A DNA stretch of 64,000 bases from Hordeum vulgare subsp. vulgare (GCF_904849725.1 NC_058524.1:489497763-489561762); one strand, 5' to 3'. Shown: positions 1 through 13,499, counted from the first letter of the stretch. Made by a program: numbers and translations. The notes: generated by a model not told the origin, from the letters alone.

Positions 1-2481
1 AGATCCATTAGATTCAACACAATAGGTTGCTATTGACGTGGAGACAATAATACTTCAAGCAAACTAGCAAAGTAATCATGAACTTTCAAAATAACAAGGC
101 CAAAAGAAAGTTACCCCTACAAAATCATATAGTCTAGCTATGCTCTATCATCATTGCACAACGAATTTAAATCATGCACAACCCCGGTATTGGCCAAGTA
201 ATTGTTTTCACACCTTTACTTTCTCAAACTTTTTCAACTCTCACGCAATACATGACCGTGAGCCATGGTTTTAGCAATATAAGTGGTGTGGAGTGTGGTG
301 GAGATTGCAAGACAAACTAGGAGAAGATGGTCACATTAACTAGGCATATCAATGAGCTGTGGAGATGCTCATCAATAGATATCAATGTGAATGAGTAGGG
401 ATTGCCATACAAATGATGCACTAGAGCTAAGAGTATGTGAAAGCTCTTAAAGAAAACTAGTGGGTGTGCATCCAACTTGCTTGCTCACGAAGACCTAAGG
501 CAATTTTGAGGAAGCCTATCATTGGAATATACAAGCGAAGTTATATAATGAAAAATTCCCACTAGCTATATGGTGGTGACAAAACGAGAGACTCTCAATC
601 ATGAATATCATGGTGCTTAATATGCACAAGTGTGGAAAAGTGGTAGCATTGTCCCTTCTCTCTTTCTCTCTCTTTTTTTTGGATGGGCTCTTTGGCCTCT
701 TTTTTTTTGTGGGCATCTTTGGCCTCTTTTATTTCCTCACATGGGACAATGCTCCATCAATGATGATCATCACACTTACAACTCAAAACTTAGAGCAACG
801 ATGACTCTATATGAAATGCCTTCGGTAGTGTACCGTGGCAATGATCTAGCATGGCATGGACATTAATGGAAACATCATGCTAGCTATCTTACGATCATGC
901 AATGGCAATGTAGACGTGGTGGCACATGTCATGGTGGTAGTTGCATGGCAATATATCTCGGAATGACTTTGAAAAAGCCATTGTAGGTACGTATGGTGGT
1001 TGTTTTGAGGGAGGCTAATGCTGGGTTTTGTGCACCAGCGAAAGTTGCACGGCACTAAAGAAGATAGTGATGGTGGAAGGTGAAGTTGCATCTAAACCAT
1101 GGACTCAACATTAGTCATGAAGAACTCATATACTTGTTGCAAAAGTTTTAGTAGTAATCGAAACAAAGCATTCAACGCATACTCCTATGGGAAGGGTTGG
1201 TAGGTAAAAACCATCGCGCGATCCCGACCGCCACACAATGGATGACAATCAATGACTAATCATGCTCAGACTTCATCACATAGCGGTTCACCGTACGTGC
1301 ATGCTACGGGAATCACTAACTTCAACACAAGTATTTCTAGATCCACAACACCATACTAGTATAACTTCAATATTACCATAACCACAACTCAAATCTAGTT
1401 GAGATGAATCAAACTTCTCTAACTATTCAATGCACATGAAGGTGGAAGTTTTCGTATCCCTTTTCATAACTACCCCTTTTAAGACTACTTTCAAAGCATA
1501 TATCAACTGCCAAGCCACGCACCGCCGTGCTCTAAAAGATATAAGTACCACATGTGAGCTGAATTGTCTAACAAAGGATATAAGTGAAGCTCGACAAAAT
1601 CACGGTGAGTGCACGTCTCTCTCTCTAGGTGTGCAGAAAGAATGATTATGACACAACAAAAATAAAATACTCCTACGATACAAGACGCTCCAAGCAAAAC
1701 ACATAACATGTGGTGAATAAAAATATAGCCTGAAGTAACGTTACCGATGGATTGAAGACGAAAGAGAGGATGCCTTCCCGCGGCATCCCCAAGCTTAGCC
1801 TTTTACGGCATCCTTGAATATCTTGGGGTGCCTTGGGCATCCACAAGCTTGAGTTCTGGCCACTCTTTATCTCTTTGTCCATAAGAACTTCACCCAAAAC
1901 TTGAAAACTTCACAACACGAAACTTAAACAGAAACTCGTGATAACATTAGTATAAGAAAGCAAACCACCACTTCCTTAGGTACTGTAGCAAAGTTGAATT
2001 CTACTTATATTGATGTTGGGTTACTGTATTTTCAATCTTCCATGGCTAATACCCCCCGATACTATCCATAGTTTCATCAAAATAAGGAACCAACACAACA
2101 AAAACAAAATCTGTTAACAGCAGACCAGTCTGTAGCAATATCTATACTTCGTATAATTCTGGTACTTCAAAAATACTGAACAATTACGACGCTCTGGAGA
2201 ATTTGAGTAGCAATCAGCAGCAAAATGAATCAACTCAAAATCTCTTACAGAAAAAAAATGAAAATTCTTTTCGTGAGCAGAAAGTTTCCCTCTTTTCCAG
2301 CATGACCAAACTATCATCCCCAAGACTAAACGTAACAGTTTTGCTTGGCACAAACGCAAAAAGAAGCAGAAAAAACACAATCATAACAGAATTATGAAAG
2401 TTTGGAAAACACAAAACAGAAATAAAAAGGATAAATTCGTTCGGTTGCCTCCCAACAAGCGCTATTGTTTAACGCCCTTAG
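1..2481 (-). other. Non-coding 3' internal region of element A
   Basis: No supported gene. On the minus strand this stretch matches, block by block, 53050-55600 of element E and 35930-38400 of element D. Examples are the block around 2450-2490 (CCTCCCAACAAGCGCTA) and the block at 60-150. Short ORFs here are not shared in frame among copies and are ignored. Confidence 0.7.
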
Positions 2482-4551
2482 CTAGTCATCCTTGGTGCTC
2501 AAACCATAAGTAGCCCTCATCATAGATTCATAAGGCAATCTTATTTTCTTTCTAGGAAAGTGCTCCATGCCCTTATTTAGAGGAAATTGAAATCTAATAT
2601 TCCCTTCCTTCATATCGATGATAGCACCAATAGTCCTTAGGAAAGGTCTACCAAGAATAATGGGACATGAAGGATTGTAATCTATGTCAAATACAATGAA
2701 ATCCATGGGTACATAGTTCTTATTTGCAACAATAAGAACATCATCGATCCTTCCCATTGGTTTCTTTGACAGTAGAATCCGCAAGATGCAAATTAAGAGA
2801 ACACTCTTCAATCTGATGAAAACCAAGAATATCACATAAAGACTTTGCAATCGCAGAAACACTAGCACCCAAATCACACAAAGCATTGCACTCATAGTTT
2901 TTTATCTTGATTTTGATAGTAGGTTCCCACTCATCATGAAGTTTTATAGGTATAGAGACTTCTAGTTCGAGCTTCTCTTCAAGAGATTTCATCATAGCAT
3001 CTACGATATGAGCGGTAAAGGCTTTGCTTTGGCTATAAGCATGTGGAGAGTTTGCAATGGATTCCATCAAAGAAATGCATTCAAACAAGGAGCAATTATC
3101 ATAATTGAATTCCTTGAAATCCAAAGTGGGAGTTTCATGACTACCCAAAATTTTGATTTCTTCTACTCCACTCTCCACACCTTTAGCATCAACATAGGTG
3201 GACTTGAATCATTGGGGCGTTTTTCAACCAAACTGGATTCATATCCAGCCCCTTCATCAATAGGTTTGACAAGCGAAAACAAAGATTAAAGAGGAGTCAC
3301 ACCAAGCACTTTAAGATCTTCGTGATTTGCATCACTAGAACGCACCCTTTTAAACCATTCATTCCTAGCGCGAATTTGGGCGGTTCTTTCTTTGCTCTTA
3401 TTCATGGAGACACGCATAGCTTTCAAAGTTTCATCCAAGTTGACCTTGGGAGGAGGACATCTTACTTTCAAAGCATCAACATCACAAGACATCCTATCAG
3501 TGCTCTTAGCCAAATCGTCAATTTTGAGTGGTTTTTCCTCTATGGATGCATTGAAAATATTTTGAGAGTTGATGAACTCTTTGGTATTACTCTCTGATTC
3601 AGAGGGTAATTTGTTTTGATTTCCGTAAGTGTTCTTGTAGGAATTGCCATAATTGTTAGAGGATTTACTAAGAAAAGGCCTAGGAACATAGTTTCCTCTA
3701 AAAGCATTGTTGTTGCCAAAATTGTTCCTACCAACAAAATTAATGTCCAAACTAGCGTTGCTACTCTCAATCAAGGAAGATAGTGGCATGTCATTAGGAT
3801 CTCAAGGAGCATTTCTACTAGCAACCAAATTCATCAACTCGTCTATCTTAGCACTAAGCGAGTTAATTTCTTCTATAGCGTGTACCTTTTTGCTAGCAGG
3901 TGACCTTTCAGTGTGGCACTGAGAGTAGTTGGTCATGATACTGTCTAGGAGTTTTGTAGCGTCTCCTAACATGATTTCCATGAACGTTCCACCTAAGGCG
4001 GAGTCCAAGATATTGCGAGAAGCGAAATTCAAACCAGCGTAAAAGATTTGTATAATCATCGACAAACTCAAGCCATGAGCAGGACAATTTCTAATCATAA
4101 GCTTCATCCTCTCCCAAGATTGTGCAACGTGTTCATGATCAAGTTGCTTGAAATTCATGATATCGTTACGTAAGGAGATAATCTTAGCCGGCGGAAAATA
4201 CTTGGATATGGAAGCATCTTTGCACTTATCCCAAGAATCGATACTATTTTTAGGCAAAGAAGAAAACCAAGTTTTTATGCGATCTCACAACGAGAAAGGA
4301 AAAAGCTTCAACTTAATCACGTCATTATCCACATCTCTTTTCTTTTGCATATTGCAAAGCTCAATGAAGGTATTGAGATGGGATGCGGCACCTTCACTAG
4401 GAAGGCCAGAGAATCGCTCTTTCATAACAGGATTTAGCAAAGCTGCGTTGATTTCATACGATTCCGCACTAGTGGCGGGAGCAATCGGAGTACTAATAAA
4501 ATCATTATTATTGGTACTCGAGAAATTGCAAAGTTTGGTGTTTTCAGCCAT
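2482..4551 (-). pseudogene. gag-protease remnant of element A
   Basis: Starts with Met-Ala-Glu-Asn-Thr-Lys at 4551. One frame runs to about 3200 and contains a retrotransposon gag region (VIKLKLFPFSL, then SWDKCKDASISKYF, then LDSALGGTFMEIML), followed by an Asn-rich linker. Lesions seen: stops at 4285-4287, about 3802 and about 3286, a frameshift near 3199, and another near 2767. The 3' third is an aspartic protease of the plant gypsy type, with CDLGAS as the active-site motif (about 2850-2880) and ILGRPFLRTIGA as the second conserved block (about 2625-2660). Such a product would form the particle core and mature it. Nothing resembling reverse transcriptase follows. The breaks are seen directly; the function is by family. 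Confidence 0.8.
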
Positions 4552-4748
4552 GATGACTTCAACAAACAAACAAGCACACAAGCAAGCAAGAAGGCAAAGG
4601 AAAGAAACAAAAAGGCAAAAGAAAAAGCGAAAGGAGAAAGGCAAATGAAAACGGCAAATGTGAAGTGGGGGAGAGGAAAGCGAGTGGCAACTGGGAAAAA
4701 GTAAATGCAAGAGATGAGTTTGTGAGACCTACTTGGATAGATCTCTCC

Positions 4749-4766
4749 TCCCCGGCAACAGCGCCA
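4749..4766 (-). other. Primer-binding site of element A (tRNA-Asp type)
   Basis: The minus strand reads TGGCGCTGTTGCCGGGGA, complementary to the 3' end of plant tRNA-Asp(GUC) apart from one base. It lies 10 bases inside the LTR boundary at 4777, the normal place for a minus-strand primer site. Confidence 0.8.
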
Positions 4767-4776
4767 GAAATACTTC

Positions 4777-6429
4777 TGCTACTGCAACAAAAGACCTTCC
4801 AACGGCGCCAGAAACAAGCGTGCTCACGGGAGACTATTCTTGTCTTGATTCTCCTCAACAACGGCACCAGGAATCCTTCTGCTACGGCTACGCCTTTAGG
4901 GACTTCCTAGGAAAATATGCAAAGGATTCCCCCGTGGACTTGGAGCCTTGCGTTGGTGTTCCCTCGTAGGGGAAAGGGTGATGTAGCACAGCGGTGGTAA
5001 GTATTTCCCTCAGTTTTGAGAACCAAGGTACCGATCGAGTGAAGGAGTATCACAAGTGCCTGCACAAACACAAAGAACTTGCTCCCAACGCTATGAAGGG
5101 GTTGTCAATCCCTTATAGATTGTTTGCCAAGTGAGAACTGAAAGCAACAAAGTAACAAAGCAAAGTAAAAGCAAAAGTGGAAACGATAGGTGTGAATAGA
5201 CCCGGGGGCCGTTGTGTTCACTAGTGGCTTCTCTCATGAAAGCAAGTAGACGGTGGGTGAACGAATTATTGTCGAGCAATTGATAGAACCATGCAAAGTC
5301 GTGACGTTATCTATGGCAATGATTATATCTATAGGCATCACGTCCAAAACAAGTAGACCGATACTTTCTGCATCTACTACTATTACTCCACACGTCGACC
5401 GCTATCCAGCATGCATCTGGTGTATTAAGTCCAAAAGAACAGAGTAATGCCTTAAGCAAGATGACATGATGTAGATGGAGAATCTCATATCTACGACAAA
5501 CCCATCTTGTTACCCTTGATGGCAACTACACGATGTGTGCCTTGCTGCCCCTACTGTCACTGGGAAAGGTCACCACACGGTATGAAACCAAAACCAAGCA
5601 CTTCTCCCATTGCAAAAATCGTAGATCTAGTTGGCCAAACAAAACCCAAGACTCGGAGAGACTTACAAGGATATCAAATCATGCATATAATAAATCAGCA
5701 AAGACTCAAATATATATCATAGATAATCTGATCACAAATCCACAATTCATCGGATCTCGACAAACACACCGCCAAAGAGGATTACATCGGATAGATCTCC
5801 ATGAAGATCATGGAGAACTTTGTATTGAAGATCCAAGAGAGAGAAGAAGACATCTAGCTACTAACTACGGACCCATAGATCTGAACTGAACTACTCACGG
5901 CTCATTGGAGGGGCGATGAAGTTGATGAAGAAGCCCTCCAACTCCAAAGTCCCATCCGGTAGGGCACCGGGAAGGGTCTGCAGATGAGATCTCGCGGAAA
6001 CGGAAGCTTGCGGCGGCGGAAAAGTGTTTTCGTGGACGCCCTGATTTTTTCTGTATTTTTACAGAATTTATAGGCCAAAGACCTAGGGCAGGGGAGTGCG
6101 AGGGGGCACAAGCTTGGTTGCCGCGGCCTCTACCCTGGCCGCGGCAACACGGCTTTTGGGCACCCTCTGGGCCCACTTGCTTGGCCCTCAAGCCTCCCGA
6201 TCTTCTTCCGTTCTGGAAAAAATCATTTTGGGGATTTTATTTCGTTTGGACTGCGTTCCAAAATAAGATCTGAAAAGAGTCAAAAACAAAGAAAAAACAG
6301 GAACTGGCACTTGGCACTGAGTTAATAAGTTAGTCCCAAAAAAGATATAAAAGGTAAACAAAACATCCAAAGTTGACAAGATAACAGCGTGAAACCATCA
6401 AAAATTATAGATACGTTTGAGACGTATCA
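4777..6429 (-). repeat. 5' LTR of element A
   Basis: On the minus strand it starts TGATACGTCTCAAACG and ends GCAGTAGCA. The length of 1653 bp matches the solo LTR at 43155-44808, whose ends are fixed by a target-site duplication. The last ~130 bp contain two primer-site-like motifs (about 4800-4813 and 4859-4874 on the plus strand), so this LTR is longer at its 3' end than that of element B. Confidence 0.9.
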
Positions 6430-8509
6430 CACACCCACAAGTTCTCCTTTTTGAGCTTTCACATACTTATAGCTCTAGTGCATCCGTTGTATGGCAATCC
6501 CTACTCATTCACATTGATATCTATTAATGGGCATCTCCATAGCCCTTTGATACGCCGACTCGATGTGACCATCTCCTCCTTTTTGTCTCACAACCTCCAC
6601 CACACTCTATTCCACCTATAGTGCTATGTCCATGGCTCACGCTCATGTATTGCGTGAGAGTTGAAAAAGGTTTGAGAAAGTAAGAGTGTGAAAACAATTA
6701 CTTGGCCAATACCGGGGTTGTGCATGATTTAAATTAGTTGTGTGGGGATGATGGAGCATAGCCAGACTATATGATTTTGTAGGGATAACTTTCTTTGGCC
6801 TTGTTATTTCAAAAGTTCATGATTACCTTTCTAGTTTGCTTGAAGTAGTATTGTTTTCATATCAATATCAAACTATTGTTTCGAATCTTACGGATCTGAA
6901 CATTCATGTCACATGAAAGAAGTTACAAAGGATAACTATGCTAGGTAGCATTCCACATCAAAAATTTAGTCTTTATCACTTCCCTACTCGAGGACGAGCA
7001 GGAGTTAAGATTGGGGATGCTTGATATCTCTCCAACCTATCTATAATTTTTGTTGGTTCCATGCTATTATCTTGTCAAACTTTGGATGTTTTGTATGTCT
7101 TTTATATCTTTTTTGGGACTAACTTATTAACTCAATGCCAAGTGCCAGTTCCTGTTTTTTCCGTGTTTTTGACCCTTTTCAGAGGAGAATTTTAAATGGT
7201 ATCCAAACGGAATAAAACTTCCAAAAAGATTTTTTTTCCAGAACAGAAGATACGCACGGGACGTGAGAACCAAGACAGAGGCCACCCGGGGAGGCCACAA
7301 GCCCCCTCAGCGCGGCTTGTGGGCCGCATGTGGCTCGTCTGCCCTACCTCTTCCGCCTATAAATTCCCGAAAAATCCAAAACTACGCGGGAGATCCACGA
7401 AAATACTTTTCCGCCGCCGCAAGCTTCTGTGTGCGCAAGATCCCATCTGGGGCACGTTGTGGTGCCATGTCGGAGTGGGATTCAGATACGTATGGCTTCT
7501 TCATCAACACCATGGCCTCTCCGATGATGCGTGAGTAGTTCACCATAGACCTTCGGGTCCATAGCTAGTAGCTAGATGGCTTCTTCTCTCTCTTGGATCT
7601 TCAATCCAAAGTTCTCCATTATCTTCATGGAGATCTATCCGATGTAATCTTCTTTTGCGGTGTGTTTATCGAGATCCGATGAATTGTGGATTTATGATCA
7701 GATTATCTATGAATCTTATTTGAGTTTCTTCTTATCTCTTATATGCATGATTTCATATCCTTGTAATTCTCTTCGAGTTGTGGGTTTTGTTTGGCCAACT
7801 TGATCTATGATTCTTGCAATGGGAGAAGTGCTTGGTTTTAGGTTCATACCGTGCGGTGACCTCACCCAGTTAGAGAAGGGGTAGCGAGGCACGCATCGTG
7901 TTCTTGCCATCAAGGGTAGAAAGATGGGGTTTACATCATTGGTTTGAATTTATCCCTCTACATCATGTCATCTTTCTTAAGGCGTTACTCTGTTTGTCAT
8001 GAACTCAATACACTAGATGCATGCTGGATAGCGGTCGATGTGTGGAGTAATAGTATTAGATGCAGAAAGTATTGGTCTACTTGTCTCGGATGTGATGCCT
8101 ATATGTATGATCATTGCCTTAGATATCGTCATGACTTTGCGCGGTTCTATCAATTGCTCGACAGTAATTTGTTCACCCACCATAATGTTTGCTATTTTGA
8201 GAGAAGCCTCTAGTGAACACTATGGCCCCCGGGTCTACTTCACATCATATTTTTAGCATTACACTTTTACTTCGTTGCACTTTCCGCCTTCAGATCTCAC
8301 TTTCCAATCAATCTTGAAGGGATTGACAACCCCTTTATAGCGTTGGGTGCAAGCTTGTTTGTGTTTGCGCAGGTACTCCGGACACTTGGCTTGATTCTCC
8401 TACTTGATTGATACCTTGGTTCTCAAAACTAAGGGAAATACTTACTGCTACTATGCTGCATCACCCTTTCCTCTTCAAGGGAAAACCAACGCAAGCTCAA
8501 GAGCTAGCA
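6430..8509 (+). mobile_element. Element B: 3' part of a plus-strand LTR element, interrupted by element A
   Basis: 6430-7021 matches the 3' internal region of element E (55139-55729), and 7022-8509 is an LTR of the same group. The 5' part must lie beyond element A, outside the window. The polypurine tract AAGATTGGGGATGCT (7007-7021) directly precedes the LTR. The internal start at 6430 is the breakpoint made by element A. Confidence 0.85.
7022..8509 (+). repeat. 3' LTR of element B
   Basis: Starts TGATATCTCTCC and ends GAGCTAGCA; 1488 bp. It lacks the extended tail with primer-site motifs seen in element A, the solo LTR and element E. Sequence beyond 8509 changes to the minus-strand gag of element C, so 8510-8514 (CTTCT) is the expected target duplication. 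Confidence 0.85.
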
Positions 8510-8514
8510 CTTCT

Positions 8515-9303
8515 GAACCACCTGAGTAGAGGACGACGAGCTAGAATCTCTAAAATGCTTCTTCGAATTATCCACCCTGAGCAGAGTTGCCTCAACCCTG
8601 AGAGCCAAGTTGTAGAACTTATCAAACTCATCAGGATCGTGCAAGGCGAGGTCCAGCTGCAAGTCCTCTTTCAGACCACCTCTGAACTGATAGATCTTGC
8701 TCTTCTGATCTGGAATGTCCTGCAAGGCATATTGGGCTAGCTCGTAGAACTCGACGTTGTACTTGTACACGGAGGAACCACCTTGCTTCAAGCGCCTGAA
8801 CTTCTCAAGAATTTCCTCCACAAAGCTAGACGGGATATAGTGGGACCTGAAATCTCTACACAACTCATCCCAAGTGATCACTCCGGCACCCATGGAGTCC
8901 TTCAACTGCTGCCACCAAACTGCTGCCTGCCCCTTGAGTTGGAATGTTGCAAACTTGACGAAGTCCTCTGGACGGATATTGCTGCACTCCAAGTGTTTGT
9001 TCATGTCCCGAATCCAGTACTTCGCGTCAAACGGCTGACCACACGACATGAAGGTCTTCAGCTAGTTTGCCAGGAATTGACTCACGGATGCAAACTAATT
9101 ACCACCATGGTTGAAATTGCCCTGCTGGTGATTAGTCCTCTATTGCAATAGCTGGATTAACATCTGAGTTTTAGCATTTGTTGCAGCCATCACCGCTTGC
9201 CAAGCCTTTGCAGGAGGAGGCGACGGAGGAGGAGGGCGTGGAGGGGGTGGTGGCGGCATCTCAGCACCCTAACGACCCGGATTCTGATGAGTTAGTGGAG
9301 CCA
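8515..9303 (-). pseudogene. gag pseudogene of element C
   Basis: The start codon is at 9303 (Met-Ala-Pro-Leu-Thr). A Pro-rich N-terminus follows, then a clear Ty3/gypsy capsid region with FATFQLKGQAAVWWQQL (about 8905-8955) and ITWDELCRDFRSHYIP (about 8840-8890). The N-terminal part has four in-frame stops (about 9270, 9147, 9099 and 9063). The region from 9049 downwards is open and runs to the junction with element B. The protein would be the structural capsid. It belongs to a different gypsy lineage from the gag genes of A and D. The longer plus-strand ORFs here are shadows of this frame. Confidence 0.85.
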
Positions 9304-10308
9304 TCGTGAAGACGGACAACACATTAGCCCAGAGAATAATATTGAAGGTAAAGCTGAATAGAAAGGCAGGAATGTCTGAACAAGAATATTAGCAATTGCA
9401 CTCGAACAAAATAGTAAGAATGCTTCCTCAAAGTGACTGTCGACAAAATTCTGACTAAAGACCACTTGCAAACCAAGTATGAGCTAGAATTGCTCGGAAC
9501 AAACATATGATCGAGATTCCATCCGATATCTTTGTGGATATGATCGCACGAGATCGAATTTATAGTAGCCATCCTGTGCAAGGTAGTGCGCACGACTTAC
9601 GAAGCATCCCCGAGTCGTAGCAAGCTACAAGGACTCTTTAAGACACAACGAGAACCGCTGTAAGACGACCGTGAACAAACGTACCCACTGAATGTTGAAT
9701 AAGTCACTACTTGATATCCCACCTATGAATTCCCGAAATATCTTGTCATGCAATCTGGCATACGGATACAAGGAGTAATATGTCACACAACTCCTATACT
9801 AACCCGTCCTGTGTATCACATCCGTCAACACATAACTAGAATCTCGGACCTTCATCTACTACATACCCTCGTGATCACAACGATACAAGTATGGCAGTAC
9901 TCCCGAACAATCTGCACCAGTACTGGGGACATTGGGGTTATCTCGCCACTACTAGAATTGAAGCAATTTCAAACATCCTTCGTCCTGAGATACTAAGAAA
10001 TGTGAATGATGGCGATGTGCAAAAGAATCCCCTGGAGCTCAACTCCCCGGAAGAAATCAAGTCAGATAGGAGGCACCAAGACAGAACTTCGTCACATCGA
10101 TATCATATAGATTTCAAAATACCCGCATGATCCTAAAAAAAATTGAGCGAGAAGAGGAGTAGAATTAAGATTTCTTAAGTCGAGAACCTCACCAAAGCAT
10201 AGAAGAGAAGAAAAAAGAAACCTACTCTCCGATAGAACTAAGACTCAAAACATTTTACTAGACTCCACTCGGCCAAGTTCGATCACACAAAGGCTCCTAT
10301 GGTCGTAA
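9304..10308 (-). other. 5' leader of element C
   Basis: About 1 kb between primer site and gag start. I see no supported gene; short ORFs on both strands have no recognisable features. Confidence 0.6.
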
Positions 10309-10322
10309 GGCTCTGATTACCA
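10309..10322 (-). other. Primer-binding site of element C (initiator-Met type)
   Basis: The minus strand reads TGGTAATCAGAGCC, which is the standard initiator-Met primer site TGGTATCAGAGCC with one extra A. It lies 3 bases inside the LTR end at 10326. Element F at the right edge carries the standard version. Confidence 0.75.
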
Positions 10323-13300
10323 ACTTGTAACGACTAAGATGCGGCCCTTTCCTATTTTGGGGGCGATGCCCCAAAAGGGAAAGAGGCGCATCTAAACGTT
10401 TCTCAAGCGAGATAATCATAACATCACATATTCGGAGAATGACAAGTAGGGCATACACTTGCCATCTGACATAGTATAACATAAGGTTTACATCCACACA
10501 ATTATTCAGAACAAGTTAGTCCCGCTATGGAGAACATGAAACAAGGAAAAGACTATGATATCCCGCATGCTGGTCCACGATCACGACCATGGCCTCAGTC
10601 CTCCGGATAGTTCACGTACAGTCGGTCATTCTCCTCATCGTACTGCCACGCCAGCTGCGTGCCATCAGGATCTCCTGCGTCGAGCGTACCTGTACCTGTT
10701 GGGGTGTTGTAGTAAACTGTGAGCCACGGTGACTCATCAATCGGATGACCTTGGTACCGAAACTAGTCAAGTTATTAGGTGAGGAAGGTTTATTATATAG
10801 GTTGCAGCATCCTAAGCATATATGGTGGCTAACTTACGACGATCAGAGTATTTGAGATGGTGGTCTACGCAAGCGGTCGAAGACTAGATGATCACTAAGT
10901 GATCACGAACACCTACTTACGTCAAACATAACCCCACCATGTTCATGATTGAAGAGAGGTCTTTGAAGGAGACAGTCACGGTTACGCACTCAGTTGGCAG
11001 TTTTATTAGAGTTACTTTAAGTTGTCTAGAACCGGATATTAACAAATTATCCATATTTGCCACATAACCGCGGGCATGGCTTTTCGAAAGATTAAACCCT
11101 GCAGGGGTGCTCCAACTAGTCCATCACAAACTGCCACGGGCCGCAAAGTAATCCTCTATCAGGAATCTCGTGATCTCGTCGGATTCCTTAGAGGAAAACC
11201 TCAACTTTGAGGACACCCAAAGTTTCACCGAGATTCCTATACGCAAGATATATCGCTAAGGTAAGACAAATCTAGCAGGACCTCCCGTCGTGTCGACGAC
11301 CCCAATAAGAGCCGTGTATCTCAGTCTCAGGACACGACGGATAAGCGACGCGTGGAGTGGCCTGATAGAAATCACTCAGGTTGCCCTGAGTTGGCCCCGC
11401 ACAGTGCTCTAGTTTGGACCAACACTCATGAGGAGCACTGGCCCCGGTTGTTGATTAACTCCTCGGGGTAGCTATTCCCTATGAAAATTATTATTAGGTG
11501 ATTAGGAAATTAAAACCAATGTTGGGTCCTGCCAGACAAGCCTTAACACTACACGATTTATCAAGGGGGTCCCCATAACAACCCTGAACGTGTTAGGAGT
11601 GATCAGTTATGGAATCAAACACCGGTAGCCAAAACTAAGGTGACAACAATGGAACAAATCACCCCACAAAAGGCTAGGCCTTCCGTCATTTACCAAGTAT
11701 ATAGGTGCATTAATTAAATAGAAGTTTAATCATAATGATATCAAAAATTACTCATGTTATCACATGAGACAGCTGGCACCTGCAATTAGCAAAGCTATGC
11801 ATTAGAGTTGAGGATGCCTACTTAGCCAAACAACATTAGCTAGGAGGGGAAGGTGTTTGGTTTCATGGCATTAACAGGAGCATTTTTTTATGAAGTGGTA
11901 GGCAGCGAGCATATATCGAACGAAACGTGATTCTAAGCATAACAAAGCTAGATACGGTATCAAGGTCACACTCATCTTGCCAGTGATGTCTTTAGCTTGG
12001 AACTGCTCGTGATCCTCCTGCACATACTCTCCAGAATCCACGTACTCGCTCTCTGATCCCGGTGCTACCCAAGATAAAATAACAGCCAATGAACACCAAC
12101 ACAACATGATGCAATCAAACAATATGATGCATGAGATGAGTTGATAAACTTATGGACAGAACTTCACACTAAGCTATCGTGACATGCATGAGGATGGCAT
12201 GAACAGGTGCATCACGGGAAAACGATACAAAAACATATAAAGAACATTGAGAACGGAGCTACGGATCAACCGAAAACTACGAAACAAGATATGGAGTCCT
12301 ACGGGTGAAATCATCCACAAGCACACTCCAATGGCACTCCTCTGGTGTTCCCAGGTTGCCACATGATCAAACAATCAAATACAAGTGGGGTGGTGCATGG
12401 AATCACACCACACCATCAACAATGCCCACACAAGCTTCAAAACAACTAAAATTAACATGCAATCTGTCATAAACAGCATCATAACAGTTTGTCTACAACA
12501 TGCAAAGTACCTACAACCACCCAAATGAGCCAAACAAGATATGTGGCAAAAGCCATTCAAAAGATCTATAAGCCTGTGCAAAAAGTTTATACAAAGGAGT
12601 CACACATGAGAAGGTCTATGGACACAAACTTGGACAAAAATAACAGATTCTGGGACTTAGTGAAAATCTCAGATTTTCACCAGCTACTTATGCTCTGAAG
12701 CATTTTGGCAGCCTCCAAAATGATATCTACAGGAAGTGAAAGAGCATGAAATTTAGCAAAGAGCTAGACCAGCAGAAAATCACACAAACCTTAGAGTGTT
12801 GCATGGGCTGATTCCCAACACATGAGCTTGTGCAACCAAATAAACAAGGGAAGGAAATAACAGTAGATTCTCAGACTTAGTGAAAATCACAGATTTTCAC
12901 AAAGCTGACAATTTCAGCCAAGTGTCAACTTTGACAAGGCACAACAAGTGCATGCAAACTCCTATGGACAAAACAAAGACCCCATGTTGTAGTGGGGATC
13001 ACCCACTACTACCACATAAAGGACTCATCCTCATAGGGTCAAGGCACTACATGATACTAAGCTCTAAACATGGCATCAAGACAGAAAAATGACAGTTTAT
13101 GAAGTTTCTCTAAAGTGAAATCTGATTCAACCAGTGGATTCCTGGGATGATTCTACCCCAAAAGCATAAATAATACATGGGTACTTGCATGGAACATGTA
13201 GGCACAAAGCTAGCTCGAAAATCAACATAGAAATCACTATAAGCATATAGGAGTATTATCACATGTGAATAAAGCATATATGGCATCTCTATACCTACCT

Positions 13301-13499
13301 ATGCACACACACAAGGTTCATACACCATCACATCAACATATTGGAAAGCATGAGGGGTTAGCACTCATGCACAAGTGCATATGTGTACTCATGCCCACAC
13401 ACACATGCATGAACACCTACCAGAAATACATACTCACACAGACACCTACTACAAGAGGTGCATCAAGAGGGGCTGCCCTCTTGCACATATGCATGTGCT

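Larger units (their letters stand above)
1..6429 (-). mobile_element. Element A: gypsy-type gag-protease LTR retrotransposon, 3' end outside window
   Basis: Read on the minus strand: 5' LTR (6429 to 4777), tRNA-Asp-type primer site, pyrimidine-rich leader, gag and protease remnants, then about 2.4 kb of non-coding DNA running off the left edge. Base 1 aligns with a point about 130 bp before the 3' LTR of element E, so only the 3' LTR and a short piece are missing. No reverse transcriptase, RNase H or integrase is visible. The layout equals that of complete element D, so this is a non-autonomous family and not simply a truncated copy. It inserted into element B: homology to B resumes right after 6429. 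The expected 5-bp duplication on this side is 6430-6434 (CACAC); its partner is off-window. Sabrina/WHAM-like is my tentative label. Confidence 0.85.

Noticed and set aside
5507..5889. ORFs of 71 and 118 residues, with near-identical counterparts at 43851-44266
   Set aside because: They lie within LTRs of element A and the solo LTR; similarity reflects the LTR sequence, and the frames are antisense to the LTR transcript.
8408..9151. Plus-strand ORFs of 110 and 122 residues
   Set aside because: Shadows of the minus-strand gag of element C, which has recognisable motifs.
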